Source of the DNA: an uncultured Veillonella sp.
GTDB lineage: Bacteria > Bacillota > Negativicutes > Veillonellales > Veillonellaceae
DNA: 64,000 nucleotides
NCBI GenBank assembly: GCA_900538355.1
Contig: UPXS01000010.1
Span: forward strand, 16,709-80,708
Direction: 5' to 3'
In this document: piece by piece, positions 52,901 through 61,202 of the stretch
Layout of the letters: every line of letters begins with the position of its first letter
How positions within the stretch are numbered: the stretch's first letter is position 1
Program-made: the position numbers and the translations under genes
Notes under the pieces: generated by a model
The model's input: the letters and a program-made list of their open reading frames with translations, nothing else
What the model was told of the DNA's origin: nothing
The model's database searches: none

Positions 52901-53031
52901 TGATTCCGCTCATGGGATCTGTATTCTGGAGCCCACTTGCTATCGCCTTTAGTGGTGGCCTACTAGTGGCAACTGTTCTAACACTCATCGTACTACCAGT
53001 CATGTATGCAACATGGTATAAGATAAAATAA
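49969..53031 (+). CDS. RND family efflux pump permease (AcrB-like)
   Basis: 1020-aa inner-membrane proton-driven exporter, normal length for the family. It shows the N-terminal helix, two large periplasmic loops and 12 transmembrane helices. The proton-relay segment is GALILALGLLVDDAIIVVEM with the paired Asp of TM4. The N-terminal porter region reads GRMEDPDFTMRTMVVGVAWPGASPQEM. The C-terminal copy has FMAILGIIALSGMIIRNSII. It functions as a trimer with the adaptor encoded just upstream. The missing outer-membrane factor must be supplied from elsewhere. Substrates cannot be deduced. A strong terminator follows. Confidence 0.94.
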   Translation: MKQFNLAEWALKHKSIIYYFMAVLLTFGIFSYNHMGRMEDPDFTMRTMVVGVAWPGASPQEMSDQVTDKLEEKLRDLPGVDYTKSFTDGSKSVIYINLKENLPSDKIRPAWEEARNMINDEWKSLPQGVQGPTINDRFDDVYGIIYAISGDEFSYEEKRQQAEDLKRQLLSVPNVKKISLIGVQQQTLNVTINKDKLASYKISTQQLLTAIKQQSMMVPAGMITTDTNNVYLRVNGLFDSPQAVQDMPIRINNQTLRLGDMADVTMTYQDPSDPQFYYEGKPAIGIAISMDAGGNNIEFGEAIDKKLAELKKTIPAGLELDQVSNQPHIVKESIGDFSQSLFEAIAIVLLVSFASLGLRTGVVVALTIPVVVSTTFILMYESGIYLHKVSLGALILALGLLVDDAIIVVEMMSVKLEEGWGHFRSATFAYQSTAFPMLSGTLITCAGFLPLALAQGMVAEFTKSLSIVVFMALILSWFASVLVSPVLGYKIIENKAPKPESEWTKRDHIMHKLSVTFYDKFERLLHWALGHHKVVLLITLGAFVLSLLSLPLIKQEFFPSSTRNEIIVSMQFPQSSSIEYTANQAKIIDEHLQGNEHISTFTSYIGQGSPRFVLTLEPELQRNNFLQYVIVTKSLEDRDKLYNELTPYLNEEFPSALVNTQFLQIGPPSKYPVMLRVSGPDQKVVKEIANKVKDKMQGDKDLHNIAFDWPDTEPVANIHIDPNKARLLGIDSYAVSLHLQSLLSGTKSGEYYEGNQTIPVTFRLRDNEQHNLSALSSLPIQTGNGSYVPLSQIATITMTQEDGIIWHRNMMPTISIHANVNAGVLGNAKTKEVYKSLQDIRDSLPTGYTIELDGAAEKSVTAVQNLLTPMPIMLFVIMTILMFQLKRIALMFMALLTAPLGLIGVVLALNITRTPLGFMAILGIIALSGMIIRNSIILLDQIEIHKAEGQEPREAIINSATLRFRPIMLTAIAAILGMIPLMGSVFWSPLAIAFSGGLLVATVLTLIVLPVMYATWYKIK

Positions 53032-53066
53032 AATACTATAAGGCAAGATAAGGTAAAACATAATAC

Positions 53067-53112
53067 AAAATCCCCCTATAAAAGTTTCTAATACTCTTAT
53101 AGGGGGATTTTT
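53067..53112. terminator. Bidirectional terminator between RND operon and ybjQ
   Basis: AAAATCCCCCTATAA (from 53067) and TTATAGGGGGATTTT (53097-53111) form a 15-bp stem, with A and T runs at its base. It serves both convergent units. Confidence 0.9.
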
Positions 53113-53120
53113 ATTACTTA

Positions 53121-53438
53121 TTAAACTACAACAGCTGTGCCATTGCATGTAACCATGAGCATGCCGTTTTCTGCACCTACTGTACTATATTGGAAGGATA
53201 CGCCAATAACAGCATTAGCACCCATTTTAGAAGCCCGTTGAGACATTTCATCAAGGGCTGCTTGGCGAGCTTTCATCAAAGAATCTTCATAGCTGCCACT
53301 ACGACCACCAACGATGTCGCGAATACCAGACATGAAATCTTTCACAAAGTTACGGCCTTCAACGACTTCACCAAATACGATACCTTTGTACTCTTGTACA
53401 GGTTTATTTTCAATATGCATAGTTGTAGTAATAATCAT
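53121..53438 (-). CDS. YbjQ/UPF0145 family protein
   Basis: 105-aa cytoplasmic protein. Blocks GIVFGEVVEGRNFVKDFMSGIRDIVGGRSGSYE, ARQAALDEMSQRASKMGANAVIGV and the C-terminal VTCNGTAVVV are diagnostic of the YbjQ family, which forms pentamers and has a putative heavy-metal-binding fold. Role unknown. AGAGAGGAT precedes the ATG. Monocistronic. Confidence 0.92.
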   Translation of the reverse strand: MIITTTMHIENKPVQEYKGIVFGEVVEGRNFVKDFMSGIRDIVGGRSGSYEDSLMKARQAALDEMSQRASKMGANAVIGVSFQYSTVGAENGMLMVTCNGTAVVV

Positions 53439-53510
53439 AATTGTATCCTCTCTAATTGACTACAATATATTTGATTAATTATAGCAAGGCTTTCACAGAA
53501 ATACAATCAC

Positions 53511-53549
53511 AAAAAAAGACCTGTTCACTAATTCATAATGAACAGGTCT
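53511..53549 (-). terminator. Terminator of the lysP-like gene
   Basis: AGACCTGTTCA (minus strand) with its complement across an 11-nt loop, followed by seven T. It lies 10 bp beyond the stop codon. Confidence 0.88.
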
Positions 53550-53558
53550 AATTTTATA

Positions 53559-55040
53559 TTATCTATCAAAGTCGCGGTCTAGGTTAACCTCTTTCAATGG
53601 AACAAGTTTTGTTTTCTTGATGTATTTGTAACCTAAGTATACTGCGAAGAAGATTGGCAATCCAATGTACGCAACGGATACGCCATACCAGTCGATTGTA
53701 TCGCCTGTGAAAGCAGAGTAGTTTTGGCCAGCAATGATGATGACGCAAAGAATGAACGCCAAGATTGGGCCAACTGGGAACAACCACGCTTTATAAGGTA
53801 ATTCACTAAGATCTCTACCTTGTGCAATGAAAGCACGGCGGAAACGATAGTGAGAAACAGCGATACCAACCCATGCGATGAAACCGCAAAGACCGGAGAT
53901 ATTAACAATCCAAGTATATGCAGTACCTTCTCCGATGAAGCTTGTAAGGAATGCAAATAAACCGATTGCTGTTGTTAAGATTAACGCTGGCACTGGAACG
54001 CCACGGCTATTAAGCTTAGCAAAGATTTTTGGTGCTTGACCTTCTTTAGCGAGTGCGTAGAGCATACGTGTAGAAGAATATAGACCAGAGTTACCAGCAC
54101 TGAGTACTGCCGTTAAGATGATAGCATTGATGAAGCTAGCAGCAAAGGCAAAACCAAAGCGGTCGAATACGAGTGTGAATGGAGAAATAGATACATTCTC
54201 TACACTAGAATTCAACAGATTTGGATCAGTGTACGGAATTAAGAAACCGATAACTATGAAAGCACCAATATAGAACAATAGAATACGCCAGAAGATTGTA
54301 TTAATCGCTTTTGGCACGTTCTTTTCAGGGTCTTCTGCTTCACCAGCAGCAACGCCGATAAGCTCAGTACCTTGGAAGGAGAAACCAGCTACCATGAAGA
54401 TAGCGAGAATAGATTCCCAGCCACCTACGAATGGTGCTTCCCCTACTGTCCAGTTCGCAAATCCTGGAGATGTGCCGCCAATGCCAAAAATGAGCATGAA
54501 GCCACAGAACAGGAATACGAATACAGTAATAACCTTGATGCTAGAGAATACGTATTCACTTTCACCAAAGGAACGCGTAGACAAATAGTTCAAGCCGAAT
54601 AAAACGAGCAAGAACAGAGCAGACCATACAATGGCAGGCACATCAGGAAACCAATATTTCATGATAAGAGCCCCTGCCAATACTTCAGCAGCCAATGTAA
54701 TAGCCCAGTTAAACCAGTAGTTCCAACCTAAGGCAAAACCAAAGGCAGGGTCTACATAGCGTTTTGCATAAGTCCCGAAGGAACCTGGAATCGGCAAGTA
54801 CGTAGCCATTTCCCCAAGAGATGTCATGAGGAAGTACACCATAATACCGATAAGGCCGTAAGCTACTAGCGCACCACCAGGGCCCGCTGTACTTACGACT
54901 TCACCACCAGCTACGAATAAGCCAGTACCGATAGCGCCACCTAAAGCGATCATATTCATATGACGCGCTTTTAGGGAACGTTTTAAATGTTGATCTTTAT
55001 TAGAGGTAAACTCTACATTATTATTTTGATTTTCAGCCAT
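53559..55040 (-). CDS. lysP: LysP-like amino acid permease
   Basis: 493-aa APC-superfamily transporter with 12 transmembrane helices. TM1 MNMIALGGAIGTGLFVAGGEV is the substrate-binding glycine motif. The region FSFQGTELIGVAAGEAEDPEKN, FWRILLFYIGAFIVIGFLIPYTDP, ISPFTLVFDRFGFAF, AVLSAGNSGLYSSTRMLYALA and FIAWVGIAVSHYRFRRAFI is very close to the lysine-specific permease of enteric bacteria, so lysine is the probable substrate. Veillonella uses lysine-derived cadaverine on its peptidoglycan, so lysine uptake may matter for the wall. The gene begins 10 bp after gyrB with no terminator between them. Confidence 0.87.
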   Translation of the reverse strand: MAENQNNNVEFTSNKDQHLKRSLKARHMNMIALGGAIGTGLFVAGGEVVSTAGPGGALVAYGLIGIMVYFLMTSLGEMATYLPIPGSFGTYAKRYVDPAFGFALGWNYWFNWAITLAAEVLAGALIMKYWFPDVPAIVWSALFLLVLFGLNYLSTRSFGESEYVFSSIKVITVFVFLFCGFMLIFGIGGTSPGFANWTVGEAPFVGGWESILAIFMVAGFSFQGTELIGVAAGEAEDPEKNVPKAINTIFWRILLFYIGAFIVIGFLIPYTDPNLLNSSVENVSISPFTLVFDRFGFAFAASFINAIILTAVLSAGNSGLYSSTRMLYALAKEGQAPKIFAKLNSRGVPVPALILTTAIGLFAFLTSFIGEGTAYTWIVNISGLCGFIAWVGIAVSHYRFRRAFIAQGRDLSELPYKAWLFPVGPILAFILCVIIIAGQNYSAFTGDTIDWYGVSVAYIGLPIFFAVYLGYKYIKKTKLVPLKEVNLDRDFDR

Positions 55041-55050
55041 GGGTCACCTC

Positions 55051-56952
55051 TTATAAATCTAGATTACGCACGTATTTTGCGTTATCTTCAATAAATTTAC
55101 GACGAGGTTCTACCTTATCGCCCATGAGAACTGTAAAGATTTTATCAGCTTCGATAGAGTCCTCTAAGCTAACTTGTAAAATCGTACGATTTTCAGGGTT
55201 CATTGTAGTTTCCCATAATTGTTCAGGGTTCATTTCACCTAAACCTTTGTAACGTTGAATTGTGATACCATCACGGCCTACTTCATCAAGCTTAGCTGTA
55301 AGCTCTGCATCAGAGTATACATACCAATGGGATTTACCCTTCTTGATTTGGTACAACGGTGGTTGAGCAATGTAGATATGACCTTCCTCTACCAATGGTT
55401 TCATATAGCGGTAGAAGAATGTTAATAACAATGTACGGATATGAGCGCCGTCAACGTCCGCATCTGTCATGATGATAATCTTGTTGTAACGGGATTTTGT
55501 AATATCGAACTCTTCCCCAATACCAGTACCGAATGCAGTAATCATGGAGCGAATTTCGTTATTAGCTAAAATCTTATCAAGGCGCGCTTTTTCTACGTTA
55601 AGGATCTTACCACGCAATGGCAAAATCGCTTGGTAACGACGGTCGCGACCTTGTTTTGCAGAACCGCCCGCAGAGTCACCTTCGACTAGATAAATTTCAG
55701 TCATAGATGTATCTTTTTCGGAGCAATCTGCCAATTTACCAGGAAGGCTAGATACTTCCAATGCATTTTTACGGCGAGTTAAGTCACGGGCTTTACGAGC
55801 TGCCTCACGAGCACGGCTTGCCATAGTTGCTTTTTCAATAATTTTCTTCGCATCTTGCGGATGTTCTTCGAAGAATGTCTTAAGTCCTTCAGATACGATA
55901 ACATCTGTAATACCTTTAACTTCACTATTGCCAAGTTTAGTTTTTGTTTGGCCTTCAAATTGTGGTTCCAATACTTTTACAGATACAACAGCTGTCAAAC
56001 CTTCACGTACGTCTTCACCGGAAAGGTTGGACTCATTTTCCTTGATCAAGCCAGATTTACGGCCATAATCATTGAGGGTACGAGTCAAAGCAGCACGGAA
56101 ACCAGATAGGTGAGTACCACCGTCAACAGTGTTGATGTTATTTACGAAGGACAACAAGTTTTCGCTATAGCTATCGTTATATTGCAACGCTACGTCTACT
56201 ACTACGTCGTCTTTTGTATTTTCGATATCGATAACAGTAGGGTTTACTACTTCTTTATTTTCGTTCAAGAAGGCAATGAAAGAACTCAAACCACCTTCGT
56301 AGTGGAAGCTTTCAACACGAGGTTCCTCTTGGCGCAAATCGCTCAATGTAATGCGAAGACCTTTGTTAAGGAATGCCAATTCTTGTAAACGAATTTTCAA
56401 TGTATCAAAGTTGAATACTGTAGTTTCAAAGATTTCAGCATCTGGCTTGAAGATAACTGTAGTACCAGTACCTTCTGCTTTGCCGATTTCATGTAACTCG
56501 GAAGTCTTATGACCACGAGCGAATGTAATCTCTTGGATAATACCGTTTTGAGCTACTTGAACCTTAGTCCATTCACTCAACGCATTTACTACGGAAATAC
56601 CTACGCCGTGAAGACCACCAGAAACCTTGTAGCCGCCACCGCCGAATTTACCGCCAGCATGCAATTTTGTTAATACTAACTCTACCGCAGACATACCGGA
56701 TTCATGCATCCCTGTAGGAATACCACGACCATCATCGACAACAGTGATGCTGTTATCTTCATTAATGGATACTTCGATATGTGTAGCGTAACCTGCGAGC
56801 GCTTCGTCTACAGAGTTATCTACTACTTCATAAACGAGGTGATGTAAACCGCGAATGGACGTACTACCAATGTACATACCAGGGCGTTTACGTACCGCAT
56901 CAAGACCCTCAAGAACCTGTATATTCTGAGCGCCATAATTTTCTTCAGGCAT
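55051..56952 (-). CDS. gyrB: DNA gyrase subunit B
   Basis: 633 aa from ATG 56950-56952, chosen because GGAGGAG lies 8-10 nt upstream; the frame is open seven codons further from a TTG. GHKL ATPase domain: LEGLDAVRKRPGMYIGS, EVVDNSVDEALAGYA, VVDDGRGIPTGMH, GGGGYKVSGGLHGVGISVVNAL. The transducer domain follows, and the TOPRIM domain has EGDSAGG and IIMTDADVDGAHI. The C-terminus YKGLGEMNPEQLWETTMNPE is typical. It supplies ATP-driven negative supercoiling together with GyrA, whose gene is not downstream here. Confidence 0.97.
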   Translation of the reverse strand: MPEENYGAQNIQVLEGLDAVRKRPGMYIGSTSIRGLHHLVYEVVDNSVDEALAGYATHIEVSINEDNSITVVDDGRGIPTGMHESGMSAVELVLTKLHAGGKFGGGGYKVSGGLHGVGISVVNALSEWTKVQVAQNGIIQEITFARGHKTSELHEIGKAEGTGTTVIFKPDAEIFETTVFNFDTLKIRLQELAFLNKGLRITLSDLRQEEPRVESFHYEGGLSSFIAFLNENKEVVNPTVIDIENTKDDVVVDVALQYNDSYSENLLSFVNNINTVDGGTHLSGFRAALTRTLNDYGRKSGLIKENESNLSGEDVREGLTAVVSVKVLEPQFEGQTKTKLGNSEVKGITDVIVSEGLKTFFEEHPQDAKKIIEKATMASRAREAARKARDLTRRKNALEVSSLPGKLADCSEKDTSMTEIYLVEGDSAGGSAKQGRDRRYQAILPLRGKILNVEKARLDKILANNEIRSMITAFGTGIGEEFDITKSRYNKIIIMTDADVDGAHIRTLLLTFFYRYMKPLVEEGHIYIAQPPLYQIKKGKSHWYVYSDAELTAKLDEVGRDGITIQRYKGLGEMNPEQLWETTMNPENRTILQVSLEDSIEADKIFTVLMGDKVEPRRKFIEDNAKYVRNLDL

Positions 56953-57027
56953 GAAACAAACTCCTCCTAACAATCTATCACACTGTACTGGATTGAAATT
57001 TGGTACAACACATGTACAGAATAAATC

Positions 57028-57276
57028 TTATCTCTTTATTATACTATAAAACTCATCAATTCGTCTCATTAAAGTCTTAATGCTAATACCAGATCCGTAA
57101 ACGCAATCATCAGTGACTACATAGGTCTTGATTTGCTCCTCTGGTACCATGGCGATATACTCTAGCGTTTCATAGTGATGAATAGGACTTTTATGGGACT
57201 TTCCGCCCTTGGCGTGCACCATGGTAATGATGGATTCAATAGGCACGGAAACGGTATCCCCAATATGAACGTACAT
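57028..57276 (-). CDS. remB: Extracellular matrix regulator RemB family (DUF370) protein
   Basis: 82 aa, the family's usual length. MYVHIGDTVSVPIESIITMV, then KTYVVTDDCVYGSGISIKTLMRRIDEF match the DUF370 proteins called YaaB/RemB in Bacillus, encoded between recF and gyrB. Position here is the same apart from the dciA-like gene. A regulatory role in matrix or biofilm genes is known for the RemA paralogue; for RemB it is inferred. Starts 13 bp after the upstream gene. Confidence 0.9.
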   Translation of the reverse strand: MYVHIGDTVSVPIESIITMVHAKGGKSHKSPIHHYETLEYIAMVPEEQIKTYVVTDDCVYGSGISIKTLMRRIDEFYSIIKR

Positions 57277-57289
57277 AGGAATGCCCCCT

Positions 57290-58192
57290 CTACTTTTCTA
57301 ATGTCCCATTAAGGGCATCAATTTTGCGCTGTTCTTCTTCAGCAAGGAACTTAGACCGATATTTATTACACAAATTGATAACGTGTTGATCTGTTAACTC
57401 ATCAGGCTTTTTGTGCGTAATGAGCATGGCCACCATATACATATGACGGCGATTGATAGATCCTTTGTAAATTTTATCTAGGTAAAAGTATATGGATTCC
57501 CGCATCGCTTCTGCAAAGTCTGGGAAGGTACATTGTATGAATTGCTGACAGTCGCTGTATTTAAAGTACGGATATTTTCGAATGACAGACTTAATGTCCT
57601 TAATATGTTTTCGATGCAATTCATATTCGCAAGTAGGACAGATGTCCCGTTTAGATTCCATATGCATGCCGCATCGCTTACAACGATGATAACCATGCTG
57701 CTCTAAATAGATTTCACGCTTTCGAGCCGTAATTTGTACTTTTCTGAAAGCTGCTCGTAATTCTTCGTTATCCGTTTGTTCTAACGACTTATCAATGGCT
57801 TCTACGTCTTCTTTTGAAAGCACGATGTCTGCGAAATTAATCCGTTTTGTAATAATCTGTTCATCAGGCAGTGAAATCGATGTATCAGTATTAGCTTTCA
57901 CATAGCTCTGACGTTTCATAATGAAACGAATATCTTTGATGACCTCTTGATGATAATACTTGTTGATAGATTCGATGATGCGTCGTTTTTGCATCTGTAA
58001 TTCCTGCATCCACATGGAATTATCTGCACTGATAACCATATCTGGAGGCTTGATAGATACAATTTTCGTATGATCTGCAATAACATCGCCCACTACATCA
58101 CGCCACTTGTGAACGAGGGTATTTAATTTATATTGTTCTAGTAAATTCAGTTTTGATAAGGCCTTTGGTAAACAAAGATCAAGGCTGTCCAT
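57290..58192 (-). CDS. DciA-like (DUF721) protein with zinc ribbon
   Basis: 300 aa from ATG 58190-58192, preferred because GGGGGAAAGG lies 6-8 nt upstream; a GTG seven codons earlier lies inside that ribosome-binding site. It overlaps the end of recF by 14 bp. Residues about 10-100 are the DUF721/DciA KH-like domain (LLEQYKLNTLVHKWRDVVG, HTKIVSIKPPDMVISADNSMWMQELQMQKRRII). Residues about 165-200 hold a zinc ribbon, CKRCGM...CPTCE, followed by a helical C-terminus. DciA proteins load the DnaB helicase in bacteria without DnaC/DnaI. The location inside the dnaA-gyrB cluster supports that job. The zinc ribbon extension is unusual. Confidence 0.82.
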   Translation of the reverse strand: MDSLDLCLPKALSKLNLLEQYKLNTLVHKWRDVVGDVIADHTKIVSIKPPDMVISADNSMWMQELQMQKRRIIESINKYYHQEVIKDIRFIMKRQSYVKANTDTSISLPDEQIITKRINFADIVLSKEDVEAIDKSLEQTDNEELRAAFRKVQITARKREIYLEQHGYHRCKRCGMHMESKRDICPTCEYELHRKHIKDIKSVIRKYPYFKYSDCQQFIQCTFPDFAEAMRESIYFYLDKIYKGSINRRHMYMVAMLITHKKPDELTDQHVINLCNKYRSKFLAEEEQRKIDALNGTLEK

Positions 58193-59279
58193 ACTGAACC
58201 TTTCCCCCTTCACAAGAAATAAATTGAACAGATTTCAAATCTTTAAAATCGTGAATATCTGTAGTAGTAATAAATGTTTGAATACGTTTGTGAATAAACT
58301 GCAATAAATTCGCTCGTCTCGACTCATCGAGTTCGCTCAATACATCATCCAATAACAGAACTGGATATTCCCCAACCTCGGACTTGATAAACTCAAGCTC
58401 ACTCAACTTTAAGGATAATACAGCAGTTCGTTGCTGTCCTTGGGATCCAAATTTCTTTAAATCCATCGCATCAGAGAAGAATCGTAAATCATCGCGGTGA
58501 GGACCTACGCTGGTGGTCATTCGATGACGATCCTGCGGCAATGCTGCCTTGATGCGCTCGTAAAATCCTTCCTTTGTATATTCTAATGAACCATTGTCCA
58601 TATACGGCTGTTCATAACCGATGGTTAAATTCTCGAGACCACCAGTCAATTTACGGTTCATCAAGTCGATGAGAAGGTTAATTTTCTTCAAGCTTTCTAA
58701 CCGTTTCTTTACGATAAAGCTCGCCATATCGGCTAATTGCAAATCCCATTCTTCAAGAGGTATGTTTTGCTTTCCTCTATATTCTTTAAGAATCGCATTG
58801 CGCTGCTGTAATAACCGATTATACTGCATCAACTGATGATAGTACGTAGCGCTAGTCTGAGAGATTTCCATATCGAGGAAACGTCTACGTCCCGACGGCG
58901 TACCCTTAATGAGTTGTAAATCTTCAGGACAGAATATAACTGTATTTAATGTACCAATCAATTCTTTTTGAGATATTTTAGTGTCATTTAAGCGAATATC
59001 CTTAGGACCTTGGCGGAATAACTTAATATTTACCTTTTGTGGCGTATCCTTTTTCTCGAACTTTACTACAATGCCAGCTTCCTCAGTGTTAAACATGAGC
59101 ATATCTGACGTATCGTTGGTCCGATGGCTTTTACCAATAGTACCAACATAGATAGATTCGAGGATATTCGTCTTACCAGCCCCATTAGTGCCATGCAAAA
59201 CGATAATCTCCGGATTGAATTGAATCGTTACATCCTTGTAATTACGAAACTGGAATAATTGCAGTGAGTCAATTCTCAC
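58179..59279 (-). CDS. recF: DNA replication and repair protein RecF
   Basis: 366-aa SMC-like ATPase, normal length. Walker A is VLHGTNGAGKTNILESI (about residues 28-44), the signature region is KKFGSQGQQRTAVLSLKL, and Walker B is VLLLDDVLSELDESRR. It loads RecA at gaps with RecO and RecR. The gene starts 3 bp after yaaA and its end overlaps the dciA-like gene, so the genes are co-translated. Confidence 0.96.
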   Translation of the reverse strand: MRIDSLQLFQFRNYKDVTIQFNPEIIVLHGTNGAGKTNILESIYVGTIGKSHRTNDTSDMLMFNTEEAGIVVKFEKKDTPQKVNIKLFRQGPKDIRLNDTKISQKELIGTLNTVIFCPEDLQLIKGTPSGRRRFLDMEISQTSATYYHQLMQYNRLLQQRNAILKEYRGKQNIPLEEWDLQLADMASFIVKKRLESLKKINLLIDLMNRKLTGGLENLTIGYEQPYMDNGSLEYTKEGFYERIKAALPQDRHRMTTSVGPHRDDLRFFSDAMDLKKFGSQGQQRTAVLSLKLSELEFIKSEVGEYPVLLLDDVLSELDESRRANLLQFIHKRIQTFITTTDIHDFKDLKSVQFISCEGGKVQYGQP

Positions 59280-59282
59280 CGA

Positions 59283-59516
59283 TTAAGCCTCCTCTTGTGT
59301 AATTACGAGATCTACATCAAGACCTTCGCAAGAAATCACATCGCCAACGCGGCATTTCTTGCGTTTTTCTGTCACAACTTGACCATTCAAAGTAAGGATG
59401 CCTTCATCGATAAAGGATTTAATTTGACCACCTGTTTCGATGATGCCTTCTAACTTCAACAACTGATCAATCTGAATGTACTCCGTATGAATGGGTACCT
59501 GCTGTTGTTCTTTCAT
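59283..59516 (-). CDS. yaaA: S4-domain RNA-binding protein YaaA
   Basis: 77 aa. The S4 fold is visible in IQIDQLLKLEGIIETGGQIKSFIDEGILTLNGQVVTEKRKKCRVGD. It is the small S4 protein that sits between dnaN and recF in Firmicutes and helps late 50S assembly in Bacillus. AGGAGG precedes the ATG. Confidence 0.93.
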   Translation of the reverse strand: MKEQQQVPIHTEYIQIDQLLKLEGIIETGGQIKSFIDEGILTLNGQVVTEKRKKCRVGDVISCEGLDVDLVITQEEA

Positions 59517-59555
59517 AACGTCCTCCTATAGTGGACAATTTATAACTATATGGGA

Positions 59556-59592
59556 ATTAGGTAACGATGACTTTTAATCATCATTACCTAAT
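59556..59592 (-). other. Hairpin between dnaN and yaaA
   Basis: Fifteen-base arms ATTAGGTAATGATGA / TCATCGTTACCTAAT on the minus strand with a 7-nt loop. The one non-Watson-Crick pair is U-G on the minus strand but C-A on the plus. It lacks a U-tract, so it is more likely an RNA-processing or stability element, or a weak terminator, than a full stop. Confidence 0.5.
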
Positions 59593-59673
59593 AATATGTA
59601 TATTAATTCAGAAAAATATACAATGTAGTAATTATATTATCAATTAACTAATGATAAACTATTGTATTAAAAG

Positions 59674-60786
59674 TTAAGCATTCGTACGAACTGGTGTTAC
59701 TACGTATGTATAGTTCGGATTATTGTCTTGGCGAATGACAACAGGACCGTTTTGTTTTAAGAACAAGTGGATGTTATCGCCTGTGCTGTGACGCAAGATG
59801 TCGGAGATGTAGCGACCGTTGAAGGAGATTGTGAAAGGTGTGCCTTTAAATTCAACAGCTACGTCTTCTTTAGCCATACCAATTTCAGTATTTTGAGTAG
59901 ATAATGTTACATTGCTTTCAGCCCAATCATAACGAATTACGTTATAACTGATATCTTTAGCCAATAAGGATACACGGTCAACGGCACCAGCGAATTCGCG
60001 ACGGTCGATAACAGCGCTAGAGTCGAATTGGGAAGGAATTACCTTTTCATATTCAGGGTACGTACCTTCAATCAAACGAGAAATAATATAAATAGATTCA
60101 AAGTTGAATACGATTTGTGTGCGATTCCAAATAATGTTGATCATGGCTGGATTATCTGTTGGTAACAAACGAGATACTTCAGCCAAAGTTTTTGTAGGAA
60201 TGATAGCGCGCATTGGCGTAGTTGCTGGTTCATCGATGGTAATTTTCTTAACAGCCATGCGATGTGTATCAGTAGCAACCATTGTTACTTCGTTTTCTTT
60301 GATTTCAAGAAGAGCACCAGTAAATACAGGACGATCTTCGTCTGTAGCAGCTGCGTAATTTGTTAAATCGATGAGTTCTTTCATAGCAAAGCTATCGATG
60401 TTTACATGATCTTGGTCGTGAATTTGTTCAACTAAGGAGAAATCATCTGGATGCAATGTTACCAAGTTGAATTCGGAAGAGCCAGATGTGATTGTTAAAG
60501 AATTGCCATCCTCTGGTTTGTAAAGCTCGATGGTATCGCCTGGTAATTTACGAATTAATTCTTGGAAATAGCGGGAACCTACAACTAATGTGCCAGGTTC
60601 TTTGATGTCTCCATCGATTGTTAAACGAATACCAAGTTCAAAGTCATTACCTTGCAATTCTACTTGTCCATTTTTTGTTGTCATGTAGATAGCACCTGGT
60701 AAGTTGGAACTTGTTTTATTTTGAGATACCTTTTGCAATACGTTGATTGCTTTTTGGAGATTTGCTTTTGGGAATGTAATATGCAT
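59674..60786 (-). CDS. dnaN: DNA polymerase III beta subunit (sliding clamp)
   Basis: 370 aa, three clamp domains. MHITFPKANLQKAINVLQKVSQNK at the start, LVVGSRYFQELIRKLPGD, DTHRMAVKKI near residue 175, and the C-terminal NGRYISDIL...VVTPVRTN are typical. It encircles DNA as a dimer and tethers polymerases. GGAG stands 6 nt before the ATG. It is downstream of dnaA in the same direction, separated by the 407-bp origin region. Confidence 0.97.
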   Translation of the reverse strand: MHITFPKANLQKAINVLQKVSQNKTSSNLPGAIYMTTKNGQVELQGNDFELGIRLTIDGDIKEPGTLVVGSRYFQELIRKLPGDTIELYKPEDGNSLTITSGSSEFNLVTLHPDDFSLVEQIHDQDHVNIDSFAMKELIDLTNYAAATDEDRPVFTGALLEIKENEVTMVATDTHRMAVKKITIDEPATTPMRAIIPTKTLAEVSRLLPTDNPAMINIIWNRTQIVFNFESIYIISRLIEGTYPEYEKVIPSQFDSSAVIDRREFAGAVDRVSLLAKDISYNVIRYDWAESNVTLSTQNTEIGMAKEDVAVEFKGTPFTISFNGRYISDILRHSTGDNIHLFLKQNGPVVIRQDNNPNYTYVVTPVRTNA

Positions 60787-61202
60787 ATGTTACTCCTTTA
60801 TAATTTGTATGTTTGTTATTAGTATTATTAGATTTGTAGATTATTATTTTGCTCTACTAATTTATATATTGTTTGTATGTACTGTTTCCATATAATGTAG
60901 AAGCACTAATAATTACTTATCTTGTTTGTAATATTCTATGTTTGCTATCGTAGATGCTCTATAGATATTCTGCGATAGATCTGTTTCTACTAGTTTTTTG
61001 ATTGTTTGTTAGTTTTAGTAGTAGTAATAGTAGGGGCCTGTTCATATGTGTAAAAGTGAATTGGCGCTACTAACTGTGCGATTTATCGGTTGTGTATAAC
61101 TATGTTGATAGTTTGTAACCACTTATCCACATACTCACAGCAAAGTGCGGTTTTTAGGATATCCACAAAGTTACGCACAATATATCCACAGAGTTATCCA
61201 CA
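60787..61202. other. Replication origin (oriC), dnaA-dnaN unwinding region
   Basis: From dnaA toward dnaN it holds a cluster of DnaA boxes: perfect TTATCCACA at 61194-61202 (overlapping the dnaA stop codon) and 61123-61131, ATATCCACA at 61182-61190 and 61159-61167, and TGTGTATAA at 61091-61099. Then come a TGTGTAAAA box-like site (61047-61055), a GGGGCC cluster, and six TAG/TAA triplets (61016-61033). About 220 bp of very AT-rich DNA follow. This order (boxes, GC, DnaA-trio, AT-rich DNA) matches the unwinding module of Bacillus subtilis. Confidence 0.85.
61016..61033 (+). promoter_or_regulatory. DnaA-trio motif
   Basis: Six consecutive triplets TAG TAG TAG TAA TAG TAG followed by GGGGCC. DnaA-trios guide DnaA filament growth on single strands from the adjacent box into the unwinding zone, here toward dnaN. 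Confidence 0.75.
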
